Assembly: GCA_021199255.1 (NCBI GenBank)
Contig: JAJQIK010000072.1
Coordinates: 62,001-126,000 of the forward strand
From: Clostridiales bacterium
Lineage (GTDB): Bacteria; Bacillota; Clostridia; Lachnospirales; Lachnospiraceae
DNA: 64,000 nucleotides
Reading direction: 5' to 3'
Made by a program: the position numbers and the translations under genes. The notes beneath the pieces are model-generated. The model was not told the DNA's origin, searched no databases, and saw nothing but the letters and a program-made list of their open reading frames with translations. Positions 1 through 7,965 of the stretch are shown here, piece by piece; positions within the stretch are counted from its first letter, which is position 1; each line of letters opens with the position of its first letter.

Positions 1-410
1 GTCATATCGTCCTCGCTGGGCAGCATATTGTACAGAAAATCCAGAAGCTGTTCGCCGTTGCGCGCGCAGGAGGAAATTTTCACATATAATTCCATCAGCC
101 TGCTCATGCGGAACGGAATCCCCCGTTCCACAAAATCCGTCATGATCTTGCGGTACACCGGCATACAATCATTGTAGGTAAACTCAAAATATTTAAATTC
201 CGTACTGAGACGGATCTTCTCAAAATGTGTGGTCGCGTAGTCGATTTCCTCTTTGATGGAAACGCACATGATGGAATGACGATTCAGCCTTGCAATCACA
301 TATTCATCTACCACAGTGTCTTTTGGATAGATCAGATCGTTTTGATAGCTATAGACGTCTTCGCCGATTACCATACCGTTTTTAAGCGCCATACATGCAA
401 CTGTTTTCAT
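1..410 (-). CDS. N-terminal part of a probable HD-GYP domain protein (cut by window edge)
   Basis: The reading frame starts at the ATG at 410 and runs off the left edge, giving 136 residues without a stop. A GGGG ribosome-binding site lies just upstream. The visible part begins MKTVACMALKNGMVIGEDVY and ends in LLDFLYNMLPSEDDM. A helical segment of this kind normally precedes the HD-GYP core (cyclic-di-GMP phosphodiesterase) in clostridial proteins, but the HD and GYP motifs themselves lie outside the window. The assignment is therefore inference from N-terminal style. The gene is divergent from the next one and has its own promoter at 449-476. Confidence 0.55.
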   Translation of the reverse strand, partial: MKTVACMALKNGMVIGEDVYSYQNDLIYPKDTVVDEYVIARLNRHSIMCVSIKEEIDYATTHFEKIRLSTEFKYFEFTYNDCMPVYRKIMTDFVERGIPFRMSRLMELYVKISSCARNGEQLLDFLYNMLPSEDDM

Positions 411-448
411 AAGAATCCCCCGTCTTTTGTGGAAAACACCTAATTTAT

Positions 449-476
449 AGTATAATTATTCTGGAAAATAAGTCAA
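449..476 (-). promoter_or_regulatory. Sigma-A type promoter for the left-edge gene
   Basis: On the minus strand there is TTGACT, a 16-base spacer and TATACT. An overlapping TACTAT would give an 18-base spacer. It lies about 40 bases upstream of the start codon at 410. Spacing and both boxes fit a housekeeping promoter. Confidence 0.6.
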
Positions 477-495
477 CATTTTCCTTTCCGGTACC

Positions 496-522
496 AAGGT
501 AATCTTACCGATAAGATACCTT
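496..522. repeat. Inverted repeat between divergent genes
   Basis: AAGGTAATCTTA and TAAGATACCTT are complementary except for one bulged A, and are separated by CCGA. The repeat lies between the divergent promoters of the left-edge gene and the 604 gene. There is no T tract, so it does not look like a terminator. It could be an operator or simply a hairpin. Confidence 0.45.
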
Positions 523-553
523 GCAAGATCATCTATTTAATTTGGATAAAGTG

Positions 554-562
554 TGGTACAAT
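554..562 (+). promoter_or_regulatory. Possible extended -10 promoter for the 604 gene
   Basis: TGGTACAAT is an extended -10 (TGn followed by TACAAT) 42 bases ahead of the start codon at 604. No good -35 box is seen at 17 bases, so the call rests on the extended -10 only. Confidence 0.3.
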
Positions 563-603
563 AAATAATTGTAACCAAAAAGGATCTGCAATAGGGGAAA
601 TCC

Positions 604-948
604 ATGAAATTTTATAAAAATCTCTATGTTGGGGATACTATTAAAAAACCGGATAAGGTCATCAAAAAGCTGAAGAAATACGCAAAGCTGCCAAATATTC
701 ATGTAATAGCCTATGCACAGGAGCATAACCGGCTGGAAATTTATCATAGCCTGATGCTGCAGCAGTGGTATTATAAGGAACATTCTCCTTATATTATCGG
801 GATTGCAGGCAGCCAGGAGGAGGCCGTCGGGCTGATTGCGCAGATGACGGAGGACGCGGTTTCCCAGACAGGACAAGCTGATCTGATTTCCTATTTATTT
901 CAGAAAGGCCTGCAGGAAGAATTGATGGAAGAACATCAGAAACAGTAA
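604..948 (+). CDS. Conserved hypothetical protein, 114 aa
   Basis: I do not recognise a named family. The protein is small and soluble, begins MKFYKNLYVGDTIKKPDKVI, has a lysine-rich first 35 residues and mixed alpha/beta composition, with no signal peptide or membrane segment. A GGGG ribosome-binding site lies about 8 bases before the ATG. It is followed after 25 bases by the DUF2953 gene, so the two probably share a transcript. Its conserved look (regular secondary structure, good RBS, sensible codon use) supports a real gene. The function is unknown. Confidence 0.7.
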   Translation: MKFYKNLYVGDTIKKPDKVIKKLKKYAKLPNIHVIAYAQEHNRLEIYHSLMLQQWYYKEHSPYIIGIAGSQEEAVGLIAQMTEDAVSQTGQADLISYLFQKGLQEELMEEHQKQ

Positions 949-973
949 TGAAAAAGGAACGGAAGTAAACCGT

Positions 974-1993
974 ATGTTACATATCATATTATTGATTTTA
1001 AAAATTATAGGAATCATACTGTTATGTATTCTAGGAATCCTGCTTCTTGCCATTCTGTGCGTTCTATTGGTTCCGGTGCGGTATCGGATCCAGGTGAGCC
1101 GGGAGGAGGGAGAAGGAAAGCCGCCCTTTATGGCGAAGGTGAAGATTACATGGCTTCTGCATATGGTGAACGTCCGGGTTCGCTATCCGGCAGAAGAAAC
1201 CTGCGTGCGGGTCAGGTTGTTTGTATTCACGCTGCTGCGGCTCCCCGGGAAAAAAACCCGGCGTTCCCCCAGGGCCGAAAGCAGAGAGCAGGGCAAGAAG
1301 CAGGCTCCTCCCGTTTCCCCGGATACGGAAAAGAGCGAAGCCGGAGAGCAGGAGAGGGCTAAACAGAAGCCGCAGGAGAACCGGGCGCAGGAGAAGAAGC
1401 CAAAGAAGCAGTCAAAGAAGCAGGAGCTTCACAAGAAGCCAAAGAAGCAGTCAAAGAAGCAGGAGCTTCACAAGAAGCCAAAGAAGCAGTCAAAGAAGCA
1501 GTCAAAGAAGCAGAAGCTTCACAAGAAGCCGGAGGGGCGGAAAAATATTTTTGGGAAAATAAAAGAGTGGATTCAAAAGATACAGTACACAATTAGAAAT
1601 TTCTGTGATAAAATAAGGTCTATATCCGATCAAATCAGCTATTATCGGGAAATCATCGCCAGCGACGCCTTTCGGCAGTCCCTGCAGCTTTGCAGGGGCG
1701 AGCTTGGTTTGATTGGCAAAGGCTTAAAGCCCCGGAAGCTGGAGGCGGATCTGGTCGTGGGAATGGATGACCCGGCTGTGACGGCCGAGATTTTAGCGGT
1801 TTACGGCATGTTATATCCGCTGGTCGGGGAACATGTGCGCGTGACCGGGGATTTTGAACAGAACCGCGTCGAGGGTTATATAACGGTAAAGGGCAGAATC
1901 AGGGGCATTGCCTTTATACGGGCGGCGGTACGGATTTACTTTAATCAGAATATCAGGAAATTGATTCAGCTATTCAAAAAGGAGGCTGCGTAA
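974..1993 (+). CDS. DUF2953 domain protein with lysine-rich repeats
   Basis: The 339-residue protein has a long hydrophobic N-terminal segment (about residues 2-36), a basic low-complexity middle (about 95-195), and a C-terminal region with the features of DUF2953 (RGELGLIGKGLKPRK, then FEQNRVEGYITVKGRIRG). In Bacillus the DUF2953 gene ytfI lies directly before ytfJ, and here the stop codon abuts the gerW start with no gap, so the pair is conserved and likely translationally coupled. The middle contains a 39-base tandem repeat encoding KKPKKQSKKQELH units. The length of this tract probably varies between strains. A role at the membrane during sporulation is inferred from the neighbour only. 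Confidence 0.8.
   Translation: MLHIILLILKIIGIILLCILGILLLAILCVLLVPVRYRIQVSREEGEGKPPFMAKVKITWLLHMVNVRVRYPAEETCVRVRLFVFTLLRLPGKKTRRSPRAESREQGKKQAPPVSPDTEKSEAGEQERAKQKPQENRAQEKKPKKQSKKQELHKKPKKQSKKQELHKKPKKQSKKQSKKQKLHKKPEGRKNIFGKIKEWIQKIQYTIRNFCDKIRSISDQISYYREIIASDAFRQSLQLCRGELGLIGKGLKPRKLEADLVVGMDDPAVTAEILAVYGMLYPLVGEHVRVTGDFEQNRVEGYITVKGRIRGIAFIRAAVRIYFNQNIRKLIQLFKKEAA
1394..1522 (+). repeat. 39-bp tandem repeat inside the DUF2953 gene
   Basis: Two exact 39-base units (1394-1432 and 1433-1471) are followed by a third of 51 bases (1472-1522) that carries an extra internal 12-base CAGTCAAAGAAG step. All units are multiples of three, so copy-number change keeps the frame. The encoded peptide is KKPKKQSKKQELH. 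The 12-base sub-repeat points to slipped-strand origin. Confidence 0.9.
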
Positions 1994-2386
1994 ATGGCAG
2001 AGAATAATTTTACCGGAGTAATCGAAGCATTAATGAAAGGCATGAATGCCGTAATCGGAACCAAGACGGTCGTGGGGGACGCCACACAGGTAGGCGATAC
2101 GATTATCCTGCCTCTTGTGGACGTGAGCTTCGGCGTGGGCGCCGGGGCGAGCGCTGCGGATAAGAAAAACGGCGGCGGCGGTGGCTTCAGCGCCAAGATG
2201 TCTCCCAGCGCGGTGCTGGTGATCAAGAACGGCTCCACCAAGCTTGTCAATGTGAAGAATCAGGATACGGTTACCAAGGTACTGGATATGATACCGGATA
2301 TTGTGGATAAATTTACCGCGCCCAAGGAGGAAATGATTGCCGATGACGACGCGGTGGATATCGCGTTCCCGGAAGAGAAAGATTAA
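1994..2386 (+). CDS. ytfJ: GerW/YtfJ family sporulation protein
   Basis: The 130-residue protein matches the YtfJ (GerW) family. It has an N-terminal helix with the family-style VIEALMKGMN, a beta core with TIILPLVDVSFGVGAG, a glycine-rich loop (KNGGGGG), then SPSAVLVIKNG and a C-terminal VLDMIPDIVDKF segment. In Bacillus the family is needed for normal spore germination. The start ATG directly follows the TAA of the DUF2953 gene, and GGAGG lies at the end of that gene. The pair supports a spore-forming host. Confidence 0.92.
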   Translation: MAENNFTGVIEALMKGMNAVIGTKTVVGDATQVGDTIILPLVDVSFGVGAGASAADKKNGGGGGFSAKMSPSAVLVIKNGSTKLVNVKNQDTVTKVLDMIPDIVDKFTAPKEEMIADDDAVDIAFPEEKD

Positions 2387-2454
2387 GGCACGGACAGAAT
2401 CATTTTCAGCGCAGATTCATATAGTATAGTAAAAGCATAGGCAGGGATGTTGTT

Positions 2455-2595
2455 TTGAAGAAATTAATTGGTTTTGTAGCGTTTTGCGTCGCCTGCGGCA
2501 TGCTGTTTATGCTTTTTCTTACGAATCGTTTTATCGGTCTGGTTCTGATCGTCCTATTATTGTTAATTGGATATAATTTCTTTATGTGTGATTAG
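2455..2595 (+). CDS. Small membrane protein, 46 aa
   Basis: A TTG start at 2455 follows a CAGGGA ribosome-binding sequence. The peptide begins MKKLIGFVAFCVACG and ends NFFMCD. Almost the whole chain is hydrophobic, arranged as two short transmembrane segments around TNRF. It lies between gerW and the J-domain gene on the same strand and ends 6 bases before the latter's start. Small hydrophobic proteins of this type are common in Lachnospiraceae. The function is unknown. Confidence 0.6.
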   Translation: MKKLIGFVAFCVACGMLFMLFLTNRFIGLVLIVLLLLIGYNFFMCD

Positions 2596-2601
2596 AAAGA
2601 T

Positions 2602-3147
2602 ATGGTTTATATGGATAATTTTGAAGAAACGTTGGCGAACGGCTCCGAAGAGGAGCTGCAGGAATTGAAATCATGGCTGTTTCAGGAGAATATCAGGCTT
2701 GCGACAGCCGCCAAAGAGCTGGAGCAAAGGCAGGAGCAGTTTGACCGGGAAAGAATACAGTTTCAGGATGAAATGAAGCTTTTAAACCACAAGATTTCAA
2801 ACGAACGGCAAAGGCTCAAAGAGGATAATCAGTTTTTTGACAAAAAGATGGAGATTTTAAAGAGCGGCTTCCAACAGCTTGACCTTGACCGCAGACGGCT
2901 GGATAAAGAGTGGGTTAAGCTGGCGGCGGAAAAGGAACTGATGAGTGAGCGCTCCTATGACAAGGGGCTGGAGGTGTCCGCTTTCTTCCGGGGCGTTAAG
3001 AATCCGCTGGCATTGAAGAAACGGTATAAGGATCTGATTAAAATATTTCATCCCGATAATCTGGCGGGAGATAAGGATATGATCCAGCGGATCAACAGGG
3101 AATACGAAGAGCTTAAGGGCGAGTACGAGGGCTATAGGCAGGCCTGA
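2602..3147 (+). CDS. Coiled-coil protein with C-terminal J-like domain
   Basis: Of 181 residues, about 12-118 are predicted coiled coil (dense E/K/Q/R heptads), and the last 45 resemble helices II-III of a DnaJ J domain. In the J-like part KKRYKDLIKIFHPDN carries the hallmark His-Pro-Asp, and INREYEELKGEY follows as helix III. The J region is short, and helix I is represented only by the stretch around FFRGVKNPLALK. A role in recruiting DnaK (Hsp70) to a coiled-coil-bound target is inferred. A second in-frame ATG lies at 2611. The gene is followed by a terminator. Confidence 0.75.
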   Translation: MVYMDNFEETLANGSEEELQELKSWLFQENIRLATAAKELEQRQEQFDRERIQFQDEMKLLNHKISNERQRLKEDNQFFDKKMEILKSGFQQLDLDRRRLDKEWVKLAAEKELMSERSYDKGLEVSAFFRGVKNPLALKKRYKDLIKIFHPDNLAGDKDMIQRINREYEELKGEYEGYRQA

Positions 3148-3157
3148 ACAGACAACA

Positions 3158-3208
3158 AAAAGAGACAGGTATCATCATTTCGTTTTACCTGCCTCTTTCT
3201 TCTTTTTT
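3158..3208. terminator. Rho-independent terminator between convergent genes
   Basis: AAAGAGACAGGTA pairs with TACCTGCCTCTTT (one mismatch). A T-rich tail follows on the plus strand, and a shorter T run follows on the minus strand. It lies between the J-domain gene (+) and rpmB (-) and probably serves both. Confidence 0.85.
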
Positions 3209-3247
3209 ACCGTCCTGCACTCCTCAAAGAAAAGCGCGCCGTAAAAG

Positions 3248-3433
3248 CTAAGCTCTTTCTACTTTTCCGGATCTTAAGCAACGCGTACAAACGTGTAATT
3301 TCTTAGCTGTGCCATTCACCTTGCACTTAACGTTCTGAATGTTGGAATTCCAAATTCTGTTAGATCTTCTATGAGAATGGCTTACGTTATTACCGAAATG
3401 AGCGCCCTTACCACAAATATCACATTTAGCCAT
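3248..3433 (-). CDS. rpmB: 50S ribosomal protein L28
   Basis: The 61-residue protein begins MAKCDICGKGAHFGNNVSHS and ends RCLRSGKVERA, typical of bacterial L28 (family length about 61-78). It is the zinc-binding form, with Cys pairs CDIC near the N-terminus and CTRC near the C-terminus. Basic residues in HRRSNRIW contact rRNA. It stands alone on the minus strand with a GGAGG ribosome-binding site and a strong promoter at 3490-3518, and converges on the terminator at 3158-3208. Confidence 0.97.
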   Translation of the reverse strand: MAKCDICGKGAHFGNNVSHSHRRSNRIWNSNIQNVKCKVNGTAKKLHVCTRCLRSGKVERA

Positions 3434-3489
3434 CTTTGCACCTCCTAACGATACAATCGATTCTTATTTATCGCTTACGCAACATTTGT

Positions 3490-3518
3490 ATAATAGCAGA
3501 AAGCAGATTGGATTGCAA
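3490..3518 (-). promoter_or_regulatory. Promoter of rpmB
   Basis: On the minus strand TTGCAA, a 17-base spacer and TATTAT. The leader to the rpmB start is about 50 bases, with an AGGAGGTG ribosome-binding site. Confidence 0.75.
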
Positions 3519-3591
3519 GCATAAATTACATTTTTTGGGTGTAAAAATCCTTTTCAAAACTAAATGTAGGGAAAATATAGTATCTTTTGTG

Positions 3592-3620
3592 TTTCATTTT
3601 TCGGTATATCGGGTTATAAT
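3592..3620 (+). promoter_or_regulatory. Promoter of the asp23-fakA operon
   Basis: A perfect TATAAT at 3615-3620 has only a weak -35 (TTTCAT) 17 bases upstream. The start codon at 3657 is about 36 bases downstream behind AAGGAGG. The region between the two divergent genes otherwise shows nothing notable. Confidence 0.55.
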
Positions 3621-3656
3621 AGCAATATATGTCTAAAATATTTAAGGAGGTAAATT

Positions 3657-4016
3657 ATGAAGGTCTCTTCAATGGATACGCATATGGGGAATATTTCTAT
3701 CGATCAGGAAGTGATCGCGCAGTATGCCGGTACGGTAGCCATGGAATGTTTCGGCGTGGTGGGCATGGCGGGCATGAGCGTGAAGGACGGGCTTGTCAAG
3801 CTGCTCAAGATGGACAGTATGACGCGCGGTATTCAGGTTCTTTTGCATAACAATAAGCTGACCTTGAATTTTCATATTATTGTTTCCTACGGAGTCAGTA
3901 TTCTGGCGGTGTCGGATAATCTGATTGACAGCGTGAAGTATAAAGTAGAGGAATTTACCGGGATTGAAATAGAAAAAATCAATATCTTCGTTGAAGGTGT
4001 GAAAGTGATAGACTGA
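3657..4016 (+). CDS. Asp23/Gls24 family protein (YloU-like)
   Basis: The 119-residue protein has the Asp23 fold signature. The N-terminal stretch GNISIDQEVIAQYAG is followed by a conserved region around CFGVVGMAGMS, and then two amphipathic beta/helix units ending EFTGIEIEKINIFVEGVKV. In Bacillus yloU precedes yloV (fakA) in the same way as here. A very strong AAGGAGG lies 8 bases before the ATG. The gap to fakA is 15 bases, so they are co-transcribed. Family members are linked to envelope stress, but the exact role here is not known. Confidence 0.88.
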   Translation: MKVSSMDTHMGNISIDQEVIAQYAGTVAMECFGVVGMAGMSVKDGLVKLLKMDSMTRGIQVLLHNNKLTLNFHIIVSYGVSILAVSDNLIDSVKYKVEEFTGIEIEKINIFVEGVKVID

Positions 4017-4031
4017 GGGAGGAACAACAGA

Positions 4032-5738
4032 GTGGCTTCAAATATGATAGACGCCGAGATGATGGCTAAAATGTTCTTGGCAGGAGCTAAGAATCTTGAA
4101 AGTAAGAGAGAATGGATTAATGAATTAAACGTTTTTCCGGTGCCGGACGGCGATACCGGAACCAATATGACGATGACAATTATGTCGGCGGCGAAAGAAG
4201 TTTTGGCTCTTTATGATATGGGCGAACTGGATATGGCCTCTTTGTGCAAAGCGATCTCTTCCGGCTCCCTGCGGGGCGCGAGAGGAAATTCCGGCGTTAT
4301 TTTGTCCCAGCTTTTCCGGGGATTTACCAAGGGCGTGAAGGCCTGCGATGAAATTACGATTCCCGTGCTGGCCTCCGCTTTTGATAAGGCGGTGGAAACG
4401 GCTTATAAAGCGGTTATGAAGCCGAAGGAGGGCACGATTTTGACGGTGGCCAAGGGCGGCGCGCAAAAAGCTAAGGAGCTGGCGGAAGCGGGTGTGGAAG
4501 ACCTGTCGGAGTTTTTATCCGCTGTGATTGCTTATGCAGATGAGGTACTGGAACAGACCCCGGAAATGCTCCCGGTTTTAAAACAGGCGGGAGTGGTTGA
4601 CTCTGGCGGTCAAGGGCTGATGCAGGTATTGAAGGGCGCTTATGACGCCTATCTTGGCAAAGAAACGGATTTTACCATCGCCGTAGAGCCCGCCGCATCT
4701 TCGGGTGTGAAATCCGCCGGTGGGAATCTGGAAGCCCAGGCGGAGGCTGAGATTAAGTTCGGATATTGCACTGAATTTATTATTATGCTAAACAAGGTTT
4801 TTAATATTAAAGCGGAGATGGACTTTAAGGCATATCTGGAGTCTATCGGTGATTCCATCGTGGTAGTTGCAGATGAGGACGTGGTCAAGGTACATGTACA
4901 TACCAATGACCCCGGTCTTGCGATCCAGAGGGCGCTGAAATACGGCGCGTTATCTAATATGAAAATTGATAATATGCGTCTGGAGCATCAGGAGAAGCTT
5001 TTTAAGCTTTCTCAGAAGGAAAAGGATTCCCCTCAGGAGGAGGAACTGCCAATGCCTAAAAAGGACGTGGGCTTTATCGCCGTGTCCGTGGGGGAAGGAA
5101 TCCGTGAAATTTTTAAGGGATTGGGCGTGGACTATATTATTGAGGGCGGCCAGACGATGAATCCCAGCACGGAGGATATGCTCAATGCCATCAATAAGGT
5201 GAACGCGGATGTCATCTATATTCTTCCGAATAACAAGAATATTATCCTGGCGGCCAATCAGGCGCAGTCCCTTGTGAAGGATAAGAAGATTGTGGTCATT
5301 CCGACCCGAACGGTTCCTCAGGGCATTACGGCTGTGATTAACTATGTGCCGGATTTATCGGTGGAGGATAACACCGAAACAATGCTGGAGGAAATGAAGA
5401 AGGTATCCACCGGCCAGGTCACTTATGCGGTAAGAGACACGAATATTGACGGCAGGGAAATTAAGCAGGGAGATTTTATGGGAATTGGCGATTCCGGTAT
5501 TCTGGCTGTCGGTACGGATGTGTCGGACGTTACTGTCGGTATGATTGCCGAAATGATGCTTGACAGCAGGGAAACGGGCGATGAGTTTGAACTGCTCAGC
5601 ATTTATTACGGGGAAGAGATCAGCAGGGAAAGCGCGGAAAGCCTGCAGGCCAGACTGGAGGCGGAGCATCCGGATTGTGATATTGAATTACAGTATGGCG
5701 GCCAGCCGATTTATTACTATATTGTATCTGCGGAATAA
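4032..5738 (+). CDS. fakA: Fatty acid kinase catalytic subunit FakA (DAK2/DhaL domain)
   Basis: The 568-residue protein starts with GTG behind GGGAGGAA. The N-terminal DhaL-type kinase domain contains PVPDGDTGTNM with Asp39 and Asp41 as the nucleotide-magnesium ligands. A middle linker domain follows, then a C-terminal region (from about residue 340) that resembles DegV. This is the YloV/FakA architecture (usual length about 550). FakA phosphorylates fatty acids bound to a FakB (DegV family) partner, feeding exogenous fatty acids into phospholipids. A DegV-family gene lies 2.2 kb downstream and may be that partner. Neighbours asp23 and recG match the Bacillus order. Confidence 0.93.
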   Translation: MASNMIDAEMMAKMFLAGAKNLESKREWINELNVFPVPDGDTGTNMTMTIMSAAKEVLALYDMGELDMASLCKAISSGSLRGARGNSGVILSQLFRGFTKGVKACDEITIPVLASAFDKAVETAYKAVMKPKEGTILTVAKGGAQKAKELAEAGVEDLSEFLSAVIAYADEVLEQTPEMLPVLKQAGVVDSGGQGLMQVLKGAYDAYLGKETDFTIAVEPAASSGVKSAGGNLEAQAEAEIKFGYCTEFIIMLNKVFNIKAEMDFKAYLESIGDSIVVVADEDVVKVHVHTNDPGLAIQRALKYGALSNMKIDNMRLEHQEKLFKLSQKEKDSPQEEELPMPKKDVGFIAVSVGEGIREIFKGLGVDYIIEGGQTMNPSTEDMLNAINKVNADVIYILPNNKNIILAANQAQSLVKDKKIVVIPTRTVPQGITAVINYVPDLSVEDNTETMLEEMKKVSTGQVTYAVRDTNIDGREIKQGDFMGIGDSGILAVGTDVSDVTVGMIAEMMLDSRETGDEFELLSIYYGEEISRESAESLQARLEAEHPDCDIELQYGGQPIYYYIVSAE

Positions 5739-5764
5739 ATTTTGCAGGACGATTTCCTCACCCC

Positions 5765-5789
5765 CCCCCGATCCAGCATCGGGGGATTT
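5765..5789 (+). terminator. Hairpin between fakA and recG, possible weak terminator
   Basis: CCCCCGAT and ATCGGGGG form a perfect 8-bp stem with a 5-base loop, followed by ATTTTC. The T run is short, so it may be an attenuator or mRNA-stabilising hairpin. It starts inside a run of nine Cs (5761-5769). Confidence 0.5.
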
Positions 5790-5834
5790 TCGATTGGTCA
5801 ATGCGCTTAAAGCGGCGCGGAAAGGGATTGCCTG

Positions 5835-7880
5835 ATGAAACTGACCGCTCTCAAAGGCGTTGGGGAGAAAACAGCCGGGCTTTTCGAAAAATTAAATATT
5901 ACCACCCTGGAGCAGTTGGTGCGGTACTATCCCAGAGATTATGAACAGTTTTCGGCGCCGGTAGCGCCAAAGGAGGCCGGGGAAGAAGCGCTGGTGGCGG
6001 TAGCCGGGCAGATATACGGCAATATCGCTACCAGACATGTGCGCGGAATGAGCGTTACCACCTTTCGCGTCCGGTGCGGGGACGATGAGCTTCAGATGAC
6101 TTATTTCAATATGCCTTATCTGAAAAACAGCCTCAAACCCAATACGCCTTATATCTTCCGCGGCGTCCTGCACAAAAAGGGGACGCGTTTTGTGATGGAA
6201 CAGGCTAAGGTCTATAAGCCTGAGGAATATGCCAAGATGCTGGATCGAATGTTGCCCGTTTATTCCACCACCAAAGGGCTCAGCAGCCATGCCATTACCA
6301 GGGCGATGGAGCAGGCCATCGAGAGAGTAGATTTATCTGCCGATTATCTGCCCGCTGAAATCAAGGAGAAACAAGGCTTTTATTCGCTGGAGGAGGCGGT
6401 GAGGCAGATGCATTTTCCTTCCGGGAAACAGCAGTTGATCCAGGCGAGACAACGCCTTGTCTTTGATGAATTTTTCCTGTTTATTCTCATGATTCGTAAA
6501 ATGCGCGATACCAATCAGGCTATGCCGAACCGTTTCCCCATGATAGAGGTGGCGGATACCGGACGGCTGATAGAGAGCCTGCCTTATCGGCTGACCGCCG
6601 CACAGCAGAAGGTATGGGGGGAAATCCAGGCGGATTTGACCTCTGCGCACACGATGAACCGGCTGATTCAGGGCGATGTGGGCTCCGGCAAAACGATCCT
6701 GGCCTTTCTCGCCCTGCTCATGTGCGCGGCTAACGGCTATCAGGGAGCTATGATGGCGCCTACGGAAGTGCTTGCCAGACAGCATTATGAAACCTTTGTG
6801 AAGCTTGCCAGGCAATATAGCCTGCCGGTTCGTGCGATACTGCTGACAGGCTCCGTTACTGCCGCAAGCCGCCTCAAAATCTATGAACAGATCGAAAACG
6901 GTACGGCCAATATTATTTTCGGTACCCATGCTTTGATTCAGGACAAGGTATGTTACCACAATCTGGCTCTGGTTATTACGGATGAACAGCATCGTTTCGG
7001 GGTGCGGCAGAGAGAAAGCCTTGCCCGGAAGGGTAATACGGTTCATGTGCTTGTTATGAGCGCTACTCCGATTCCGAGAACGCTGGCGATTATCTTATAT
7101 GGAGATCTGCATATTTCGGTGCTGGACGAGCTGCCTGCCAACCGGCTTCCTGTGAAGAACTGTGTAGTGAACGCCTCTTATCGGGACAAGGCTTATCGTT
7201 TTATCCAAAAGGAAGCGGAGGCGGGAAGACAGATTTACGTCATCTGTCCTATGGTGGAAGAGGGAGAGATGGAGGATTTGGAAGATGTGGTGTCTTATAC
7301 GGCCAAATTAAAGCAGGCGCTTCCGCCGGAGATTCAGATCGCCTTTCTTCATGGCAAGATGAAGGCCGCTGAGAAAAACCGGATTATGGAGGATTTTGCA
7401 GCCCACCGTATCGATGTGCTGGTATCCACCACTGTAATAGAAGTGGGGATTAACGTGCCCAATGCCACTGTGATGATGGTAGAGAATGCCGAGCGCTTCG
7501 GGCTGGCACAGCTTCATCAGCTGCGGGGGCGCGTGGGGCGCGGGAAGGAGCAGTCCTACTGTATTTTTGTCAGCAAATCCGACAAACCGGAAACCATGAA
7601 GAGATTGCGGATTCTGAACCAGTCCAACGACGGCTTTTATATCGCGGGGCAGGATCTGAAGCTGCGGGGGCCGGGGGATCTGTTCGGTATCCGCCAAAGC
7701 GGCGATCTGCGGTTTGTACTGGGAGATATTTTTCAGGACGCCGCGCTCTTACAATGCGCCTGCGAATGGGCCGATCAGATTCTTGCCAAAGACAGCGGCC
7801 TGCAGAGCGCCGAGTATGCCGGATTAAGAGAATTTCTGGAACAGTCCGGGCGAAATGAGGTTGACTTTAGAAGTATCTAA
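5835..7880 (+). CDS. recG: ATP-dependent DNA helicase RecG
   Basis: The 681-residue chain has full family length. An N-terminal wedge/OB domain (about residues 1-230) begins LKGVGEKTAGLFEKLNI. The helicase core follows with Walker A GDVGSGKT, the DExH-box DEQHRFG, motif III MSATPIPRTL, and the C-terminal lobe with QLHQLRGRVGRG. RecG remodels stalled replication forks and Holliday junctions. AAGGGA lies 8 bases before the ATG. It sits downstream of asp23-fakA, a gene order shared with many Firmicutes. Confidence 0.97.
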   Translation: MKLTALKGVGEKTAGLFEKLNITTLEQLVRYYPRDYEQFSAPVAPKEAGEEALVAVAGQIYGNIATRHVRGMSVTTFRVRCGDDELQMTYFNMPYLKNSLKPNTPYIFRGVLHKKGTRFVMEQAKVYKPEEYAKMLDRMLPVYSTTKGLSSHAITRAMEQAIERVDLSADYLPAEIKEKQGFYSLEEAVRQMHFPSGKQQLIQARQRLVFDEFFLFILMIRKMRDTNQAMPNRFPMIEVADTGRLIESLPYRLTAAQQKVWGEIQADLTSAHTMNRLIQGDVGSGKTILAFLALLMCAANGYQGAMMAPTEVLARQHYETFVKLARQYSLPVRAILLTGSVTAASRLKIYEQIENGTANIIFGTHALIQDKVCYHNLALVITDEQHRFGVRQRESLARKGNTVHVLVMSATPIPRTLAIILYGDLHISVLDELPANRLPVKNCVVNASYRDKAYRFIQKEAEAGRQIYVICPMVEEGEMEDLEDVVSYTAKLKQALPPEIQIAFLHGKMKAAEKNRIMEDFAAHRIDVLVSTTVIEVGINVPNATVMMVENAERFGLAQLHQLRGRVGRGKEQSYCIFVSKSDKPETMKRLRILNQSNDGFYIAGQDLKLRGPGDLFGIRQSGDLRFVLGDIFQDAALLQCACEWADQILAKDSGLQSAEYAGLREFLEQSGRNEVDFRSI

Positions 7881-7965
7881 AAGTAATATGTTTATAAAAG
7901 AAAAAGGATAACGGCTCAGGGTATCAGGCGCTGAATCGTTGCAAAAATGGAGAAGCAGAACGTAT

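Noticed and set aside
1221-1592. Open frames on both strands across the repeat of the DUF2953 gene
   Set aside because: They arise because the 39-base units contain no stops in several frames. No start context or family resemblance.
6333-7046. Long antisense open frame inside recG
   Set aside because: Lies fully inside a conserved helicase gene, has no ribosome-binding site or recognisable domain.
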